DNA from: Acidobacteriota bacterium
GTDB taxonomy: Bacteria; Acidobacteriota; Terriglobia; UBA7540
Length of the DNA stretch: 8,764 nucleotides
Assembly (NCBI GenBank): GCA_003165615.1
Contig: PLWR01000544.1
Location: 350-9,113, forward strand
Direction: 5' to 3'
Shown: piece after piece, positions 1 to 7,070 of the stretch
Layout: each line of letters starts with the position of its first letter
Numbering within the stretch: position 1 is the stretch's first letter
The notes under the pieces: generated by a model
Seen by the model: the letters and a program-made list of their open reading frames with translations, nothing else
Told to the model about the DNA's origin: nothing
Databases searched by the model: none
Position numbers and translations under genes: made by a program

Positions 1-2
1 TG

Positions 3-188
3 CGGCTGCGGGCGGCGCGCACCGATTGTGCGCGGGCACAGGTCTGGACCTTGCGGGAACGCCTCTTGAAACTGGGCGCACACGTGGTGCGCTCGGTGCG
101 CCGCTTGGTCGTGCATCTGCCGACCGCGTTTCCTTTCCGCAACACCTTTCAGCACGTGGCCCTGGCGCTGGGCGCGCGCCCCCGCTAA
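3..188 (+). CDS. IS1380-family transposase, C-terminal fragment (5' end outside window)
   Basis: Read in frame 3, the window opens inside a gene and gives 61 residues before a TAA stop at 186-188. The fragment runs through a basic stretch (LRERLLKLGAHVV, then RSVRR) and ends with an aromatic and hydrophobic tail (TAFPFRNTFQHVALAL). This matches the usual end of IS1380-family DDE transposases, where a segment like 'LRxKLLKIGAxVxRxxRR' is followed by 'AxPxxxLFxxVxxRL'. The catalytic DDE residues lie upstream of the window, so activity cannot be judged. A longer overlapping forward frame starting at 26 is arginine- and proline-rich and lacks family character, so it is taken as a shadow. The nearby IS-like terminus at about 384-404 supports the call. 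Confidence 0.7.
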   Translation, partial: RLRAARTDCARAQVWTLRERLLKLGAHVVRSVRRLVVHLPTAFPFRNTFQHVALALGARPR

Positions 189-383
189 CCCCCCTCCGTT
201 TCCCCGCACCTGGTTCCCAACCTTCGCGCTTGCGAAACCGCCGCGGAGAACTCCGCCTCGAATCCACCCTTCTCCTCCACTCTTCAACGCCATTGCTCGG
301 AGAAAGCTCCTGCGGCGCGATCCATGCCATCCTGATCACCACGCCGAGGCGCTTTCCCTTGCGAAATTGAAATTTGGCGATGC

Positions 384-404
384 TTCATGAATAATCCGGG
401 CTAA
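384..404 (-). repeat. Probable IS1380 terminal inverted repeat (one end only)
   Basis: Read on the reverse strand this is TAGCCCGGATTATTCATGA, the kind of terminus known for IS1380-type elements. It lies about 195 bp after the transposase stop, facing outward into the truncated regulator gene. Its first bases supply the last five codons and the TGA stop of that gene. Only one end is in the window, so the repeat pairing is unverified. Confidence 0.55.
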
Positions 405-801
405 TCTTGGACTCCAAGGTCGATCGTGCCATACCCAGCTTGGTAGCCGCGCCCGACGGCCCATACACACGCCCTTCGCTCTCGCGCAGGGGCACGCTGC
501 GATGAAACATCCAGCGATATTCCCCATTCGCCCGCCGGACACGTGCTTCATGCTCGAAAGGCTCCCCCGTCGCCAGGGACGCGCGCCGCCTTTCCACCAT
601 TGCTGCAACGTCCTCGGGATGAAAGGCCGCCATCCATTTCCAGCCCTGCAGATCCTCGAACCTAAGACTGACGTAGTTCAGCCAAGCTTGATTGAAGTAA
701 TCAAGGTCGCCGTTGGGCAGACCGGAGTGGATGAGCGCGGGAATTGAGTCGATAAGAAGCTGAAAGTTCATGGGCTCGGATTTGGGTTCTTGAGAAGCCA
801 T
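385..801 (-). pseudogene. PAS-domain / FhlA-type HTH regulator remnant, cut by the IS end
   Basis: Counting from the ATG at 801, residues about 12-106 form a PAS domain: it opens with FQLLIDSIPALIHS, then GDLDYFNQAWLNY, GWKWMAAFHPEDV and a C-terminal EYRWMFHRSVPLRES strand. Immediately after, residues about 107-133 read GRVYGPSGAATKLGMARSTL then ESKI, the helix-turn-helix end of FhlA/NtrC-type sigma-54 activators. The GAF and AAA+ ATPase parts expected between these domains are missing. The natural C-terminus is also missing, because the last five codons and the TGA stop come from the IS terminus. The protein could not act as a sigma-54 activator. An upstream GTG at 867 keeps the frame open, and another ATG lies at 810. 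None of these starts has a convincing ribosome site. It might still be expressed as a small PAS protein. Confidence 0.6.
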
Positions 802-1007
802 AGCGTGCATCAAACACCAACGCCCAAGATTCCCAGCCCTTGGTGTCGATGGGGCAAATTGTCGCACCGCCCGTGGCCTTCCTATTTGCCTTGTTCTGAG
901 TGTGCGGGTTTGTGGGATACTGAAAAAAGTGCGCTAGGGGTAAGAATTGTTGTGGTCCTGATGGACGACGGAGCGTTGAATAGAGCCTTTCAGCCACCGA
1001 GATCAAG
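802..1007. other. Divergent intergenic region between regulator remnant and sensor kinase
   Basis: About 200 bp separate the remnant's likely start from the kinase start, and promoters for both directions should lie here. I could not find a convincing -35/-10 pair or a clear operator. The kinase start has only a weak purine-rich stretch (GAGATCAAG) before it. Open frames crossing this stretch show no family character. Confidence 0.4.
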
Positions 1008-2327
1008 ATGCGCGTCTTTGTGACGGAACATCACGACCCGTCGCCGCCCGATCTGCGGCCGACCGGCGAGCTTGCACCGAGCCTCGCTCTTCCCTGGATT
1101 GCCAAGCTGCGGGATGGGATGCTGATCGGCCAGGTTTTGTTGATCCTCCTGGCGCATTTCTGGTTTCACCTTGAATTGCCGTTGTGGTGGATGGCGATTC
1201 CTCTGGCCCTGACTGCGGGAAGCAACATTATCTTCCACCGCTTCATGCAAGTTTTTGGCGCGCGTTTCGCCCTGGGACTCCTCCTGGCTTTCGATACCGT
1301 TTGTCTCACCGTGCTCCTGGCGTTATCCGGCGGCCCGGCAAACCCCTTTAGCCTTCTGTTCCTGGTGGAAATAACCTTGTCCGCCGTGGTGCTGAGCAAG
1401 CCGTGGACATGGACGCTGGGGGGGCTGTCCATTCTTGGATTCGGGTCCATGTTTTGGGCGCATGTGCACGTGCCGGTATTTGAAGGCCACCACGACTCCG
1501 GAGGGTTTTCCATCCATCTGGTCGGCATGTGGATCGCTTTTGTGGTGGGGGCGCTGCTCATCACCGTGTTTATCGGCAAGGTATCCGAAGCGCTGCGTCG
1601 CCAGGAGCAGGAAGCGCTGCAATTTCAGCAACGTCTTGCCCATCATGAACGGCTTGCGGCCATCGCCACCCTCGCAGCCGGGGCCGCGCACGAACTCGGC
1701 ACTCCCCTTGCCACCATCGCCGTGGTGTCACGGGAACTGGAACTCTACGGTAGTAAAATGAGCGAAGACGCGAGCATCGCTGACGATGCGCGGCTCATTC
1801 GCTCGGAAGTGGAGAGGTGCGGTGAAATCCTCCGCCAGATGAGCGAACGGGGAGGTGAGCCCGCCGGTGAGTTCCCAACCTCCATCGGCCTCAAGCAGAT
1901 TTGCGAACAGGTAAAGGACGGACTGGCAAGCGGCAAAGCACATCTCATTGACATCCTGGTTGCCCAAGATGCAACAGTGGTTCTCCCTGCCAGTGCCGCA
2001 CGCCAAGCGCTCCTGGCGCTGGTGAAGAACGCCATCGAATCGAGTGCGGATGGACAGCGCGTTACCCTCGCGGCGCAATGCGCTGCCGGGAGGGTTTCTT
2101 TCACCGTCCAGGATGCCGGATGTGGCATGGCTCCGGAGACACTGCGCCGGGTCTCCGAACCCTTTTATACGACCAAGGGGCCTGGGCGTGGCCTGGGTTT
2201 GGGAACGTTTATCGTGCGTTCATTCGCCGAGCGCCTGAAGGGAAACCTGTCGTTCGAGTCGGAGACCGGCGCCGGCACCACTGCCATCCTGGAGTTACCC
2301 CTCATTCGTTATGATGGAAAAGGATAA
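1008..2327 (+). CDS. regB: RegB/PrrB/ActS-family redox-responsive sensor histidine kinase
   Basis: A 439-residue inner-membrane histidine kinase. Residues about 38-192 form six hydrophobic segments. Between two of them lies GGPANPF (108-114), matching the GGxxNPF quinone-binding motif of RegB. The H-box is AHELGTPLATIAVVSREL with phospho-accepting His228. Cys271 in VERCGEIL aligns with the redox-active cysteine of RegB (Cys265 in Rhodobacter), but sits 43 rather than 40 residues after the histidine. The catalytic domain has an N-box at Asn341, G1 DAGCGM (369-374), an F-box EPFYTTK (384-390) and G2 GRGLGLG (393-399), so it looks intact. In the known family, quinone binding and cysteine oxidation lower kinase activity under oxidising conditions. 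The last 17 bases overlap the response regulator gene, which implies translational coupling. The ribosome site is weak. Family call is firm; the signal sensed here is inferred. Confidence 0.9.
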   Translation: MRVFVTEHHDPSPPDLRPTGELAPSLALPWIAKLRDGMLIGQVLLILLAHFWFHLELPLWWMAIPLALTAGSNIIFHRFMQVFGARFALGLLLAFDTVCLTVLLALSGGPANPFSLLFLVEITLSAVVLSKPWTWTLGGLSILGFGSMFWAHVHVPVFEGHHDSGGFSIHLVGMWIAFVVGALLITVFIGKVSEALRRQEQEALQFQQRLAHHERLAAIATLAAGAAHELGTPLATIAVVSRELELYGSKMSEDASIADDARLIRSEVERCGEILRQMSERGGEPAGEFPTSIGLKQICEQVKDGLASGKAHLIDILVAQDATVVLPASAARQALLALVKNAIESSADGQRVTLAAQCAAGRVSFTVQDAGCGMAPETLRRVSEPFYTTKGPGRGLGLGTFIVRSFAERLKGNLSFESETGAGTTAILELPLIRYDGKG

Positions 2328-2859
2328 ACCCGCAGTGCTGATTGTGGATGACGATGACGTCTTCCACCATCGACTACGCCGCGCCTTTGAACTCCGTGGC
2401 TGGGAGGCTCACGTCGCAGCGTCAGGGAAGGAAGCCTTGATCCGAGCGCGTGAAACCGGGCCTGACTTGGCAATCGTGGATTTGCGCATGCCCGGGGAGT
2501 CGGGGCTTGACGTCGTCAAAAGCCTCCGGGAGCTGGATGCCACCGTTTCCATCATTGTCCTAACCGGGTATGGCAGCATCGCCACCGCGCTCGAGGCAAT
2601 GCGCTGCGGGGCGGATTACTATTTGAGCAAACCGGTTGACGTCGACCAAATTCTTGCCACTTACGAAGCCGTGCGTTTTTCGACGCTCGGTGACACCCCT
2701 CCGCCCGCCACCGTTCCGAGCCTTGCTCGCGTTGAATGGGAGCACATCCAACGCGTCCTGATGGATTGCGGCGGCAATGTCTCCCAGGCCGCCAAGCTCC
2801 TCGGCTTGCACCGCCGTTCCCTCCAGCGCAAACTCTCCAAGTACCCCCCACGCAACTGA
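2311..2859 (+). CDS. regA: RegA/PrrA/ActR-family response regulator
   Basis: A 182-residue DNA-binding response regulator, close to the usual RegA length of about 180. The receiver domain (8-120) has the acidic pocket at Asp13-Asp16, the phospho-accepting Asp57 in AIVDLRMPGESGLDVV, Thr85 in VLTGYGSIATA, and Lys107 in LSKPVD. A proline-rich linker (about 128-136) leads to the family's characteristic SLARVEWEHIQRVL and a Fis-type helix-turn-helix, NVSQAAKLLGLHRRSLQRKL (156-175). The gene opens with two adjacent ATG codons at 2311 and 2314, inside the end of the kinase gene, so the two are almost surely co-transcribed and coupled. RegA proteins act as global activators or repressors of respiratory, photosynthetic, nitrogen and carbon fixation genes. 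The targets here are unknown. The gene converges on the TonB-dependent receptor with a 70-bp gap that contains no clear terminator. Confidence 0.92.
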   Translation: MMEKDKPAVLIVDDDDVFHHRLRRAFELRGWEAHVAASGKEALIRARETGPDLAIVDLRMPGESGLDVVKSLRELDATVSIIVLTGYGSIATALEAMRCGADYYLSKPVDVDQILATYEAVRFSTLGDTPPPATVPSLARVEWEHIQRVLMDCGGNVSQAAKLLGLHRRSLQRKLSKYPPRN

Positions 2860-2929
2860 CCTCAGCAATGCTGCGCTGCCTCTACCCAGGACTTGCGAGG
2901 AACAGGCGCAGGCCCATGATATCGGCGCT

Positions 2930-5347
2930 TCAAAACGGAACGCTCAGACTTATATAGAACGAACGGCCCGGGCCCGTCAGGGGCCTGATCTGGCTCATCC
3001 ATCCGCTCGCCTGGAAGTCATCAAAGTTCACCCCTCCGAGAGGAAGATAGTAATATCTGTTCAAGAGATTATTGCCGCCGGCATTTATCCGCAGATGCCC
3101 CCACTGGTAGCCAGCGTTGATGTTCAGGAGTGCGTAGCCGGGCGTTCTCTGTTCAAAGCGCAGCGGGTCAACATCGGACTTGCGATCCACCAGTTGGACT
3201 TCCGGACCGGCTGTCCATCTCTTGAGCTTCTCGGTGAAGCCGACCCGGGTATTGAGCGGCATCATCTGATAAAGGGCCGTCCCCGTATCGAGCCTTCTCC
3301 CGTGCAGCCATCCGGCAACGCCACTGATCTCGCCCCGGCCGAACCTGGCGCTATTCCATATCGCGACATCCCCAGTCAGATCGGCCCCATAAATCCTGGC
3401 GTTATGATTGGCAAATTGCAGTTGAGAAAAAGTGCTCTCGCCGTAAGTCTGGGTCGCCAGCTCATTCACGTCAATATAGTCCCTGACGTAGGTCTGATAA
3501 GGAGTGACTTTGATCTCCCACTCTTTACGCGCCCGATCATGCCAGCTTGCGGTGCCGCTCACGGTGTGGGCGACTTCCGGCTTGAGGTTAACGTTGCCCA
3601 CATAGTAATTGCCGTCACCAAACCAGTTGATCATCCCACTGGTCATCCAATCGGTGGACCATGCGTAGCGCTCGTAGAGATTGGGGGCACGGGTCTTGCG
3701 TGCGTAGCCAATCTCGAAAGTACTGTAGGGGTTCGGCTCATAGCGGGCCGATGCGGTCAGATCGATATCGATATCGGTTCGTGCCCGGCTCAAGGAATTG
3801 AACGCATCCGCGTCCATGGCGTACATCATATCCGACGAGTATCCACTTACCGGACCTGTATTCGTCCAGACGGTGTCATTGCGTATGCCCAGCAGCGTGG
3901 TCCACTTGGAGTTCCACTTGCTGGCCACTTCCGCGAACCACGCCAGCCTGGAATGATGGCCGTCATTGATGTTGACGAATGTGTTGGGCCCCATAGATGG
4001 AGCCATGCCGGGAACGGCAGGCCACGTATCATCGAGGACAAAACGCTGGTACTCGTTGCCCAACTGGACGGTGTGCCGCTCGGAGAGTGGGATTCCCAGT
4101 TTCACGGAATACCCGAGGTCCCTTCCATGGGTATCCATGGGCATCCACATGGCCATAGGAAAAGTTGACTTGTCCTTGCCAATGTTCATCTCGTGCCTGA
4201 CGTTCTGCCAGAACATGCGAGTGTCGAGCACTCCCCAGCCAAGGTCTCTCCGGAAACGAAAGTTCAGAAACTCGGAGTGATTTCCGACCATGTCCATCTG
4301 CTGATTGGGGAAGCCCTGGTAGGGAGTGTTCTGTAGTCCCGCCTGGAGGATGAACAGGTTGCCCACTCCCTGTGCCGCCAGGGTCACAGCGTTATCCGCG
4401 TGTTGGGCGTAAGTGGAAGTCACGATGTGGCCGCTGCCGTCGCGGTAATCGTCGGTATTGGTCCACGATCCGCTATAGCCAAAGCTGAAATTCTGCGTGG
4501 CGACGGAGTCCGTTAGCGAAGCTCCATAGCTTTGGCCATTGCTGCGGAAGAAGGTAGAAAAGATGCCTTCCGTGTGCACGCGTTCGCCGGGTCGGGCAAA
4601 GACCGGGGGAGGTGAGTCGACAGAAATCGTGCCGCCAATGCTGTCGCCGCCCATGCTAACCGGTGTAATGCCCGCCATCACGTTCACCTCGGCCAGATGG
4701 GAGGGATCGATGTAGGAAAGCGGCGGGTTCATGTGGTTCGGACAGGATGCGGAAACGGTCATGCCGTTGACCACCACCTTGGTGCGTTCATCCCCCATTC
4801 CATGCAGCAAGGGGATGGTGGCAAGGTCGCCGTTATCTCGCAGACTTACGCCCGGCGAGTTTCCGATGAGTTCCGCGGCGTTAGGGCTCCGAGCCTGATC
4901 ACGGTCGTCTACCTTATGCTCGGTTCCGGCAAGTGGAGTATAGACGCCCGGCGATTGGGTGGTGACGGTGACGGATTCCCTCCGGATCGGAAGTCGGAGC
5001 GTCACGTCCAAGTTCCGTAATTCGTTGTCGTCCAGAGTAACATCCTGGGAGTACGGCGCAAAGCCTGGATAGCTGACCTTCAGGTGGTACGTACCCACGG
5101 GCAAGTCCGGCAGCTTGTACAGCCCTGAACTGCTACTCACTACAGTTCTGGAAATGCCGGTGATGGAGTCGACCAGCGTCAGCGTGGCGCCGGGTATGCA
5201 GTGACCCGACGGGTCCAGTACCGTTCCCGTCAAGACGGCCCTGCCGGGCTTGGCGTGAGCAAGGGCCACGTAAAGCAGGATGGTCACCAAAACGGCAAGC
5301 GACGGTGCGATCCGGATGACTGCCTTTCGCGTGCCGACTTTCATCAT
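2930..5347 (-). CDS. OprC/NosA-type TonB-dependent outer-membrane receptor, probable copper uptake
   Basis: An 805-residue outer-membrane beta-barrel receptor. A signal peptide (1-32, ending ALAHA) precedes a carboxypeptidase-regulatory-like beta-sandwich (about 37-118), a TonB-box-like ESVTVT (124-129), a plug domain (about 140-245) and a barrel ending in a C-terminal Phe. The plug carries SCPNHMNPP (201-209), which gives Cys202-x3-Met206. The barrel carries RHEM with His385-x-Met387. Together these match the CxxxM-HxM copper site of Pseudomonas OprC. A methionine cluster PMAMWMPM (397-404) follows soon after, and GPNTFVNINDG and RKTRAPNLYERY-like stretches (the latter at 550-561) also fit the OprC/NosA group. 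The start has two adjacent ATGs. AAGGG lies three bases before the first and six before the second, so the second may be used. It stands alone on its strand and converges on the RegB/RegA pair. Copper as substrate is inferred from motifs. Confidence 0.88.
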   Translation of the reverse strand: MMKVGTRKAVIRIAPSLAVLVTILLYVALAHAKPGRAVLTGTVLDPSGHCIPGATLTLVDSITGISRTVVSSSSGLYKLPDLPVGTYHLKVSYPGFAPYSQDVTLDDNELRNLDVTLRLPIRRESVTVTTQSPGVYTPLAGTEHKVDDRDQARSPNAAELIGNSPGVSLRDNGDLATIPLLHGMGDERTKVVVNGMTVSASCPNHMNPPLSYIDPSHLAEVNVMAGITPVSMGGDSIGGTISVDSPPPVFARPGERVHTEGIFSTFFRSNGQSYGASLTDSVATQNFSFGYSGSWTNTDDYRDGSGHIVTSTYAQHADNAVTLAAQGVGNLFILQAGLQNTPYQGFPNQQMDMVGNHSEFLNFRFRRDLGWGVLDTRMFWQNVRHEMNIGKDKSTFPMAMWMPMDTHGRDLGYSVKLGIPLSERHTVQLGNEYQRFVLDDTWPAVPGMAPSMGPNTFVNINDGHHSRLAWFAEVASKWNSKWTTLLGIRNDTVWTNTGPVSGYSSDMMYAMDADAFNSLSRARTDIDIDLTASARYEPNPYSTFEIGYARKTRAPNLYERYAWSTDWMTSGMINWFGDGNYYVGNVNLKPEVAHTVSGTASWHDRARKEWEIKVTPYQTYVRDYIDVNELATQTYGESTFSQLQFANHNARIYGADLTGDVAIWNSARFGRGEISGVAGWLHGRRLDTGTALYQMMPLNTRVGFTEKLKRWTAGPEVQLVDRKSDVDPLRFEQRTPGYALLNINAGYQWGHLRINAGGNNLLNRYYYLPLGGVNFDDFQASGWMSQIRPLTGPGRSFYISLSVPF

Positions 5348-5870
5348 TCACCCTTTTGCTCGGGCCCACCGCATTTGATGTAACACTGGCGGATTGCCGA
5401 GAAGGACTAATGCGGCTCTCGCGCAGTTCGGAAGGTGATCATACTGCGAGCATGCCTCGGCTTAGGTGTGGCAAATTGACGCATCCGGGCCGTGCAGACG
5501 GTGAGGGCAGAGCAACTGTGGTGGAGCACTTAGCATGGAGCGACGGCAAGCGGCCGGTAACCTGCGCCCAGCCTGTGCCGATCTCGAGCCGACGGTCTTC
5601 CGGTTGCAGTTCGGGCTTTCGGCAGATGCGGTCGAAAGGATCTGTCTGGAGAATTTGATCAGATTAATTATCTAGACAGCCTGCATGACGTTTTGTTATG
5701 GGTCATGGTTTAAAGAGTATGACCTCATTTTGGACTTGACAACTACGATAATAATGGTAAAAGGACCTTGGCACTACCGGACCATGGCTCCTGAAAAGCG
5801 CAGGTGCATTTCGATCCATCTGCCCGCAAATCCGTGCGCAGCCAAGCCCCAGCGCTGCCCACCTCGGCGA
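5348..5870. other. Gene-free 523-bp region upstream of the receptor, with an AT-rich island
   Basis: No open frame here has recognisable family character. A forward frame of 100 codons at 5356-5658 has no convincing ribosome site and resembles nothing I know. The half nearest the receptor is GC-rich like its surroundings, while about 5652-5763 is visibly AT-rich. Since both flanking genes are on the reverse strand, the promoter of the receptor should lie here, with a leader of several hundred bases if it sits in the AT-rich part. Confidence 0.45.
5701..5742 (-). promoter_or_regulatory. Weak candidate promoter/operator for the receptor gene
   Basis: On the reverse strand TTGTCA (5742-5737) is followed after 17 bp by TACTCT (5719-5714). 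The first is a 5/6 match to a -35 box, the second only 3/6 to a -10 box. An inverted repeat GGTCAT-N12-ATGACC (5701-5724) overlaps the -10 position, as an operator might. A dyad this short is expected by chance in a region of this size, and the leader to the receptor start would be about 360 bases. Confidence 0.2.
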
Positions 5871-7052
5871 CTACGGCATTTGCTTATAGGCGTTGCGAAC
5901 AACTTCCACTTGCTCGCGCAGCGAGGGATGTGGGCGGAAGTCCGGCGCAATTCCATGGGCGTACCCGAAAAAGTCGCATCCCGCCTCGTACCATTTCTTC
6001 CAGGTATTGGGGTCGCACAGCCCTTTCTTATCCGGCCGGCCGATAATCGTCATCATCACCCGCTGGTGCGGCTTCCGAATCCTAAGCAGCCAGCTCACCA
6101 CTTCATCGGAGGATTCAGCGACGAGCTGATCGCATTCATTCAGCATGGGGTGGTCAACCCACATCGGTTCTTCCGGCTTGAAAAACGGGACATTGAAATT
6201 GGCCTTCGTCTCCGGGTTCCCCTTATGCATCGCTTCGCGAATGCGATAGAACTGCCGCGCCATGATCTCGCGCTTGTACTTCAGGTTCTCCTCCGGGGTA
6301 ATCTCCTCGGCCTTTTCCGGCATCTCCCGCCCGATGATCTCCTTGAACGGCCCTTTCACAAAGGGCGACGGCTGCACCTGGAACAGGTTGGAGTTGTATC
6401 GGCCGTAATTGAAACAGTCAAAGTTGATCCACTCGACGGGATAGAGGCGCAGGAATTCCGTGATGCGCGCGCACAGCAAGTCGGTCCAGGGACTCTCCGG
6501 CGCCAGCAATCCTTGCTGCATGCGGTTCCGGCTGGTGGGAACCGTCCACTCATTGCGAATGTTGCTGACCATCAGATCGCAGCCGATGCAGAAATATCCG
6601 CAGAAAGGCAAGCCCGCCTTCTGGGCCATTTTGAATACCTTGGGAAACAATTCAGCGCCGGGGCCGGGAGCGACAGGACCCAACTTGGTGGGGTAGAAGG
6701 CGTACCCGCACCACGAATACCCCTGCAAGAAGAAGATGTTCACCCCCAAATCCCGGTGCCAGGCAAAATACTCTTCGGGATCAAGGTACGCCCAGTCCTG
6801 TGGGAGCGCCGGAGTGGGGGAGGGTTCCGGCCCTTTTTGCGCGACGAAATTCAAGTCGCAGCAAAAAAGCTTGATGGGTTTTCCGCCATTGGGGAGAGTG
6901 CTGGCATTAGGCAACAGAGGAATGCTGCTTTTCTCCGTCGCGCGCAGAGGAGCGGGTTCCCCGGCGGAACCACCCAGCGTGGCGGCGACTCCGGCGGAAA
7001 CCGCGCTCGCCGTCTTCAGGAACGTGCGGCGAGTCAAATGGTCATTGCTCAT
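5871..7052 (-). CDS. Tat-exported protein, possible TIM-barrel glycoside-hydrolase-like
   Basis: A 393-residue protein with a twin-arginine signal: LTRRTFLKTASAVSAGVAAT (6-25), with the RR motif at 8-9 and an alanine-rich hydrophobic stretch. It should be exported folded to the periplasm. The start at 7052 is well supported by GGAGGT four bases upstream. After a proline-rich linker, the body alternates hydrophobic strands and helices as in a TIM barrel: GVNIFFLQGYSW (103-114), LPFCGYFCIGCD (148-159), VEWINFDCFNYGRY (206-219), KANFNVPF (283-290), RVMMTIIGRPD (331-341) and CDFFGYAHGIAPDF (359-372). Asp212 at the end of a strand, and Glu313 in VAESSDE, sit where retaining glycosidases often keep catalytic acids, but this is a guess. 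It is cysteine-rich for an exported protein (about ten). I do not recognise a named family. It is divergent from the dehydrogenase gene. Confidence 0.8.
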   Translation of the reverse strand: MSNDHLTRRTFLKTASAVSAGVAATLGGSAGEPAPLRATEKSSIPLLPNASTLPNGGKPIKLFCCDLNFVAQKGPEPSPTPALPQDWAYLDPEEYFAWHRDLGVNIFFLQGYSWCGYAFYPTKLGPVAPGPGAELFPKVFKMAQKAGLPFCGYFCIGCDLMVSNIRNEWTVPTSRNRMQQGLLAPESPWTDLLCARITEFLRLYPVEWINFDCFNYGRYNSNLFQVQPSPFVKGPFKEIIGREMPEKAEEITPEENLKYKREIMARQFYRIREAMHKGNPETKANFNVPFFKPEEPMWVDHPMLNECDQLVAESSDEVVSWLLRIRKPHQRVMMTIIGRPDKKGLCDPNTWKKWYEAGCDFFGYAHGIAPDFRPHPSLREQVEVVRNAYKQMP

Positions 7053-7070
7053 GATTACCTCCAGGAAATA

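Larger units (their letters stand above)
1..404 (+). mobile_element. Right end of an IS1380-family insertion sequence
   Basis: The stretch holds the last 61 codons of a transposase, about 195 bp of non-coding 3' sequence, and a terminal sequence at about 384-404 that reads on the reverse strand as TAGCCCGGATTATTCATGA. That resembles the terminal inverted repeat I recall for IS1380-family elements. The element continues past the left edge, so its other end and the target duplication cannot be seen. The right boundary is inferred from where the neighbouring regulator's reading frame stops looking native, around 400-405, so it is good only to a few bases. The non-coding part holds no other gene that I can recognise. 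Confidence 0.65.

Noticed and set aside
26..370. Forward frame of 114 codons over the IS end
   Set aside because: It is out of frame with the recognisable transposase C-terminus and spans the IS non-coding end. Its composition is low in recognisable structure.
2860..2929. Bidirectional terminator between regA and the receptor gene
   Set aside because: Only a 4-bp CAGC/GCTG stem and no T-run on either strand were found, which is too weak to call.
2777..4168. Long forward open frame of 463 codons opposite the receptor gene
   Set aside because: It lies antisense to a receptor with clear domains and starts inside the end of regA. It has no ribosome site and no family character. Long antisense frames are common opposite GC-rich genes.
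5356..5658. Forward frame of 100 codons upstream of the receptor
   Set aside because: No ribosome site, no recognisable domain, and it would transcribe across the receptor's expected promoter area.
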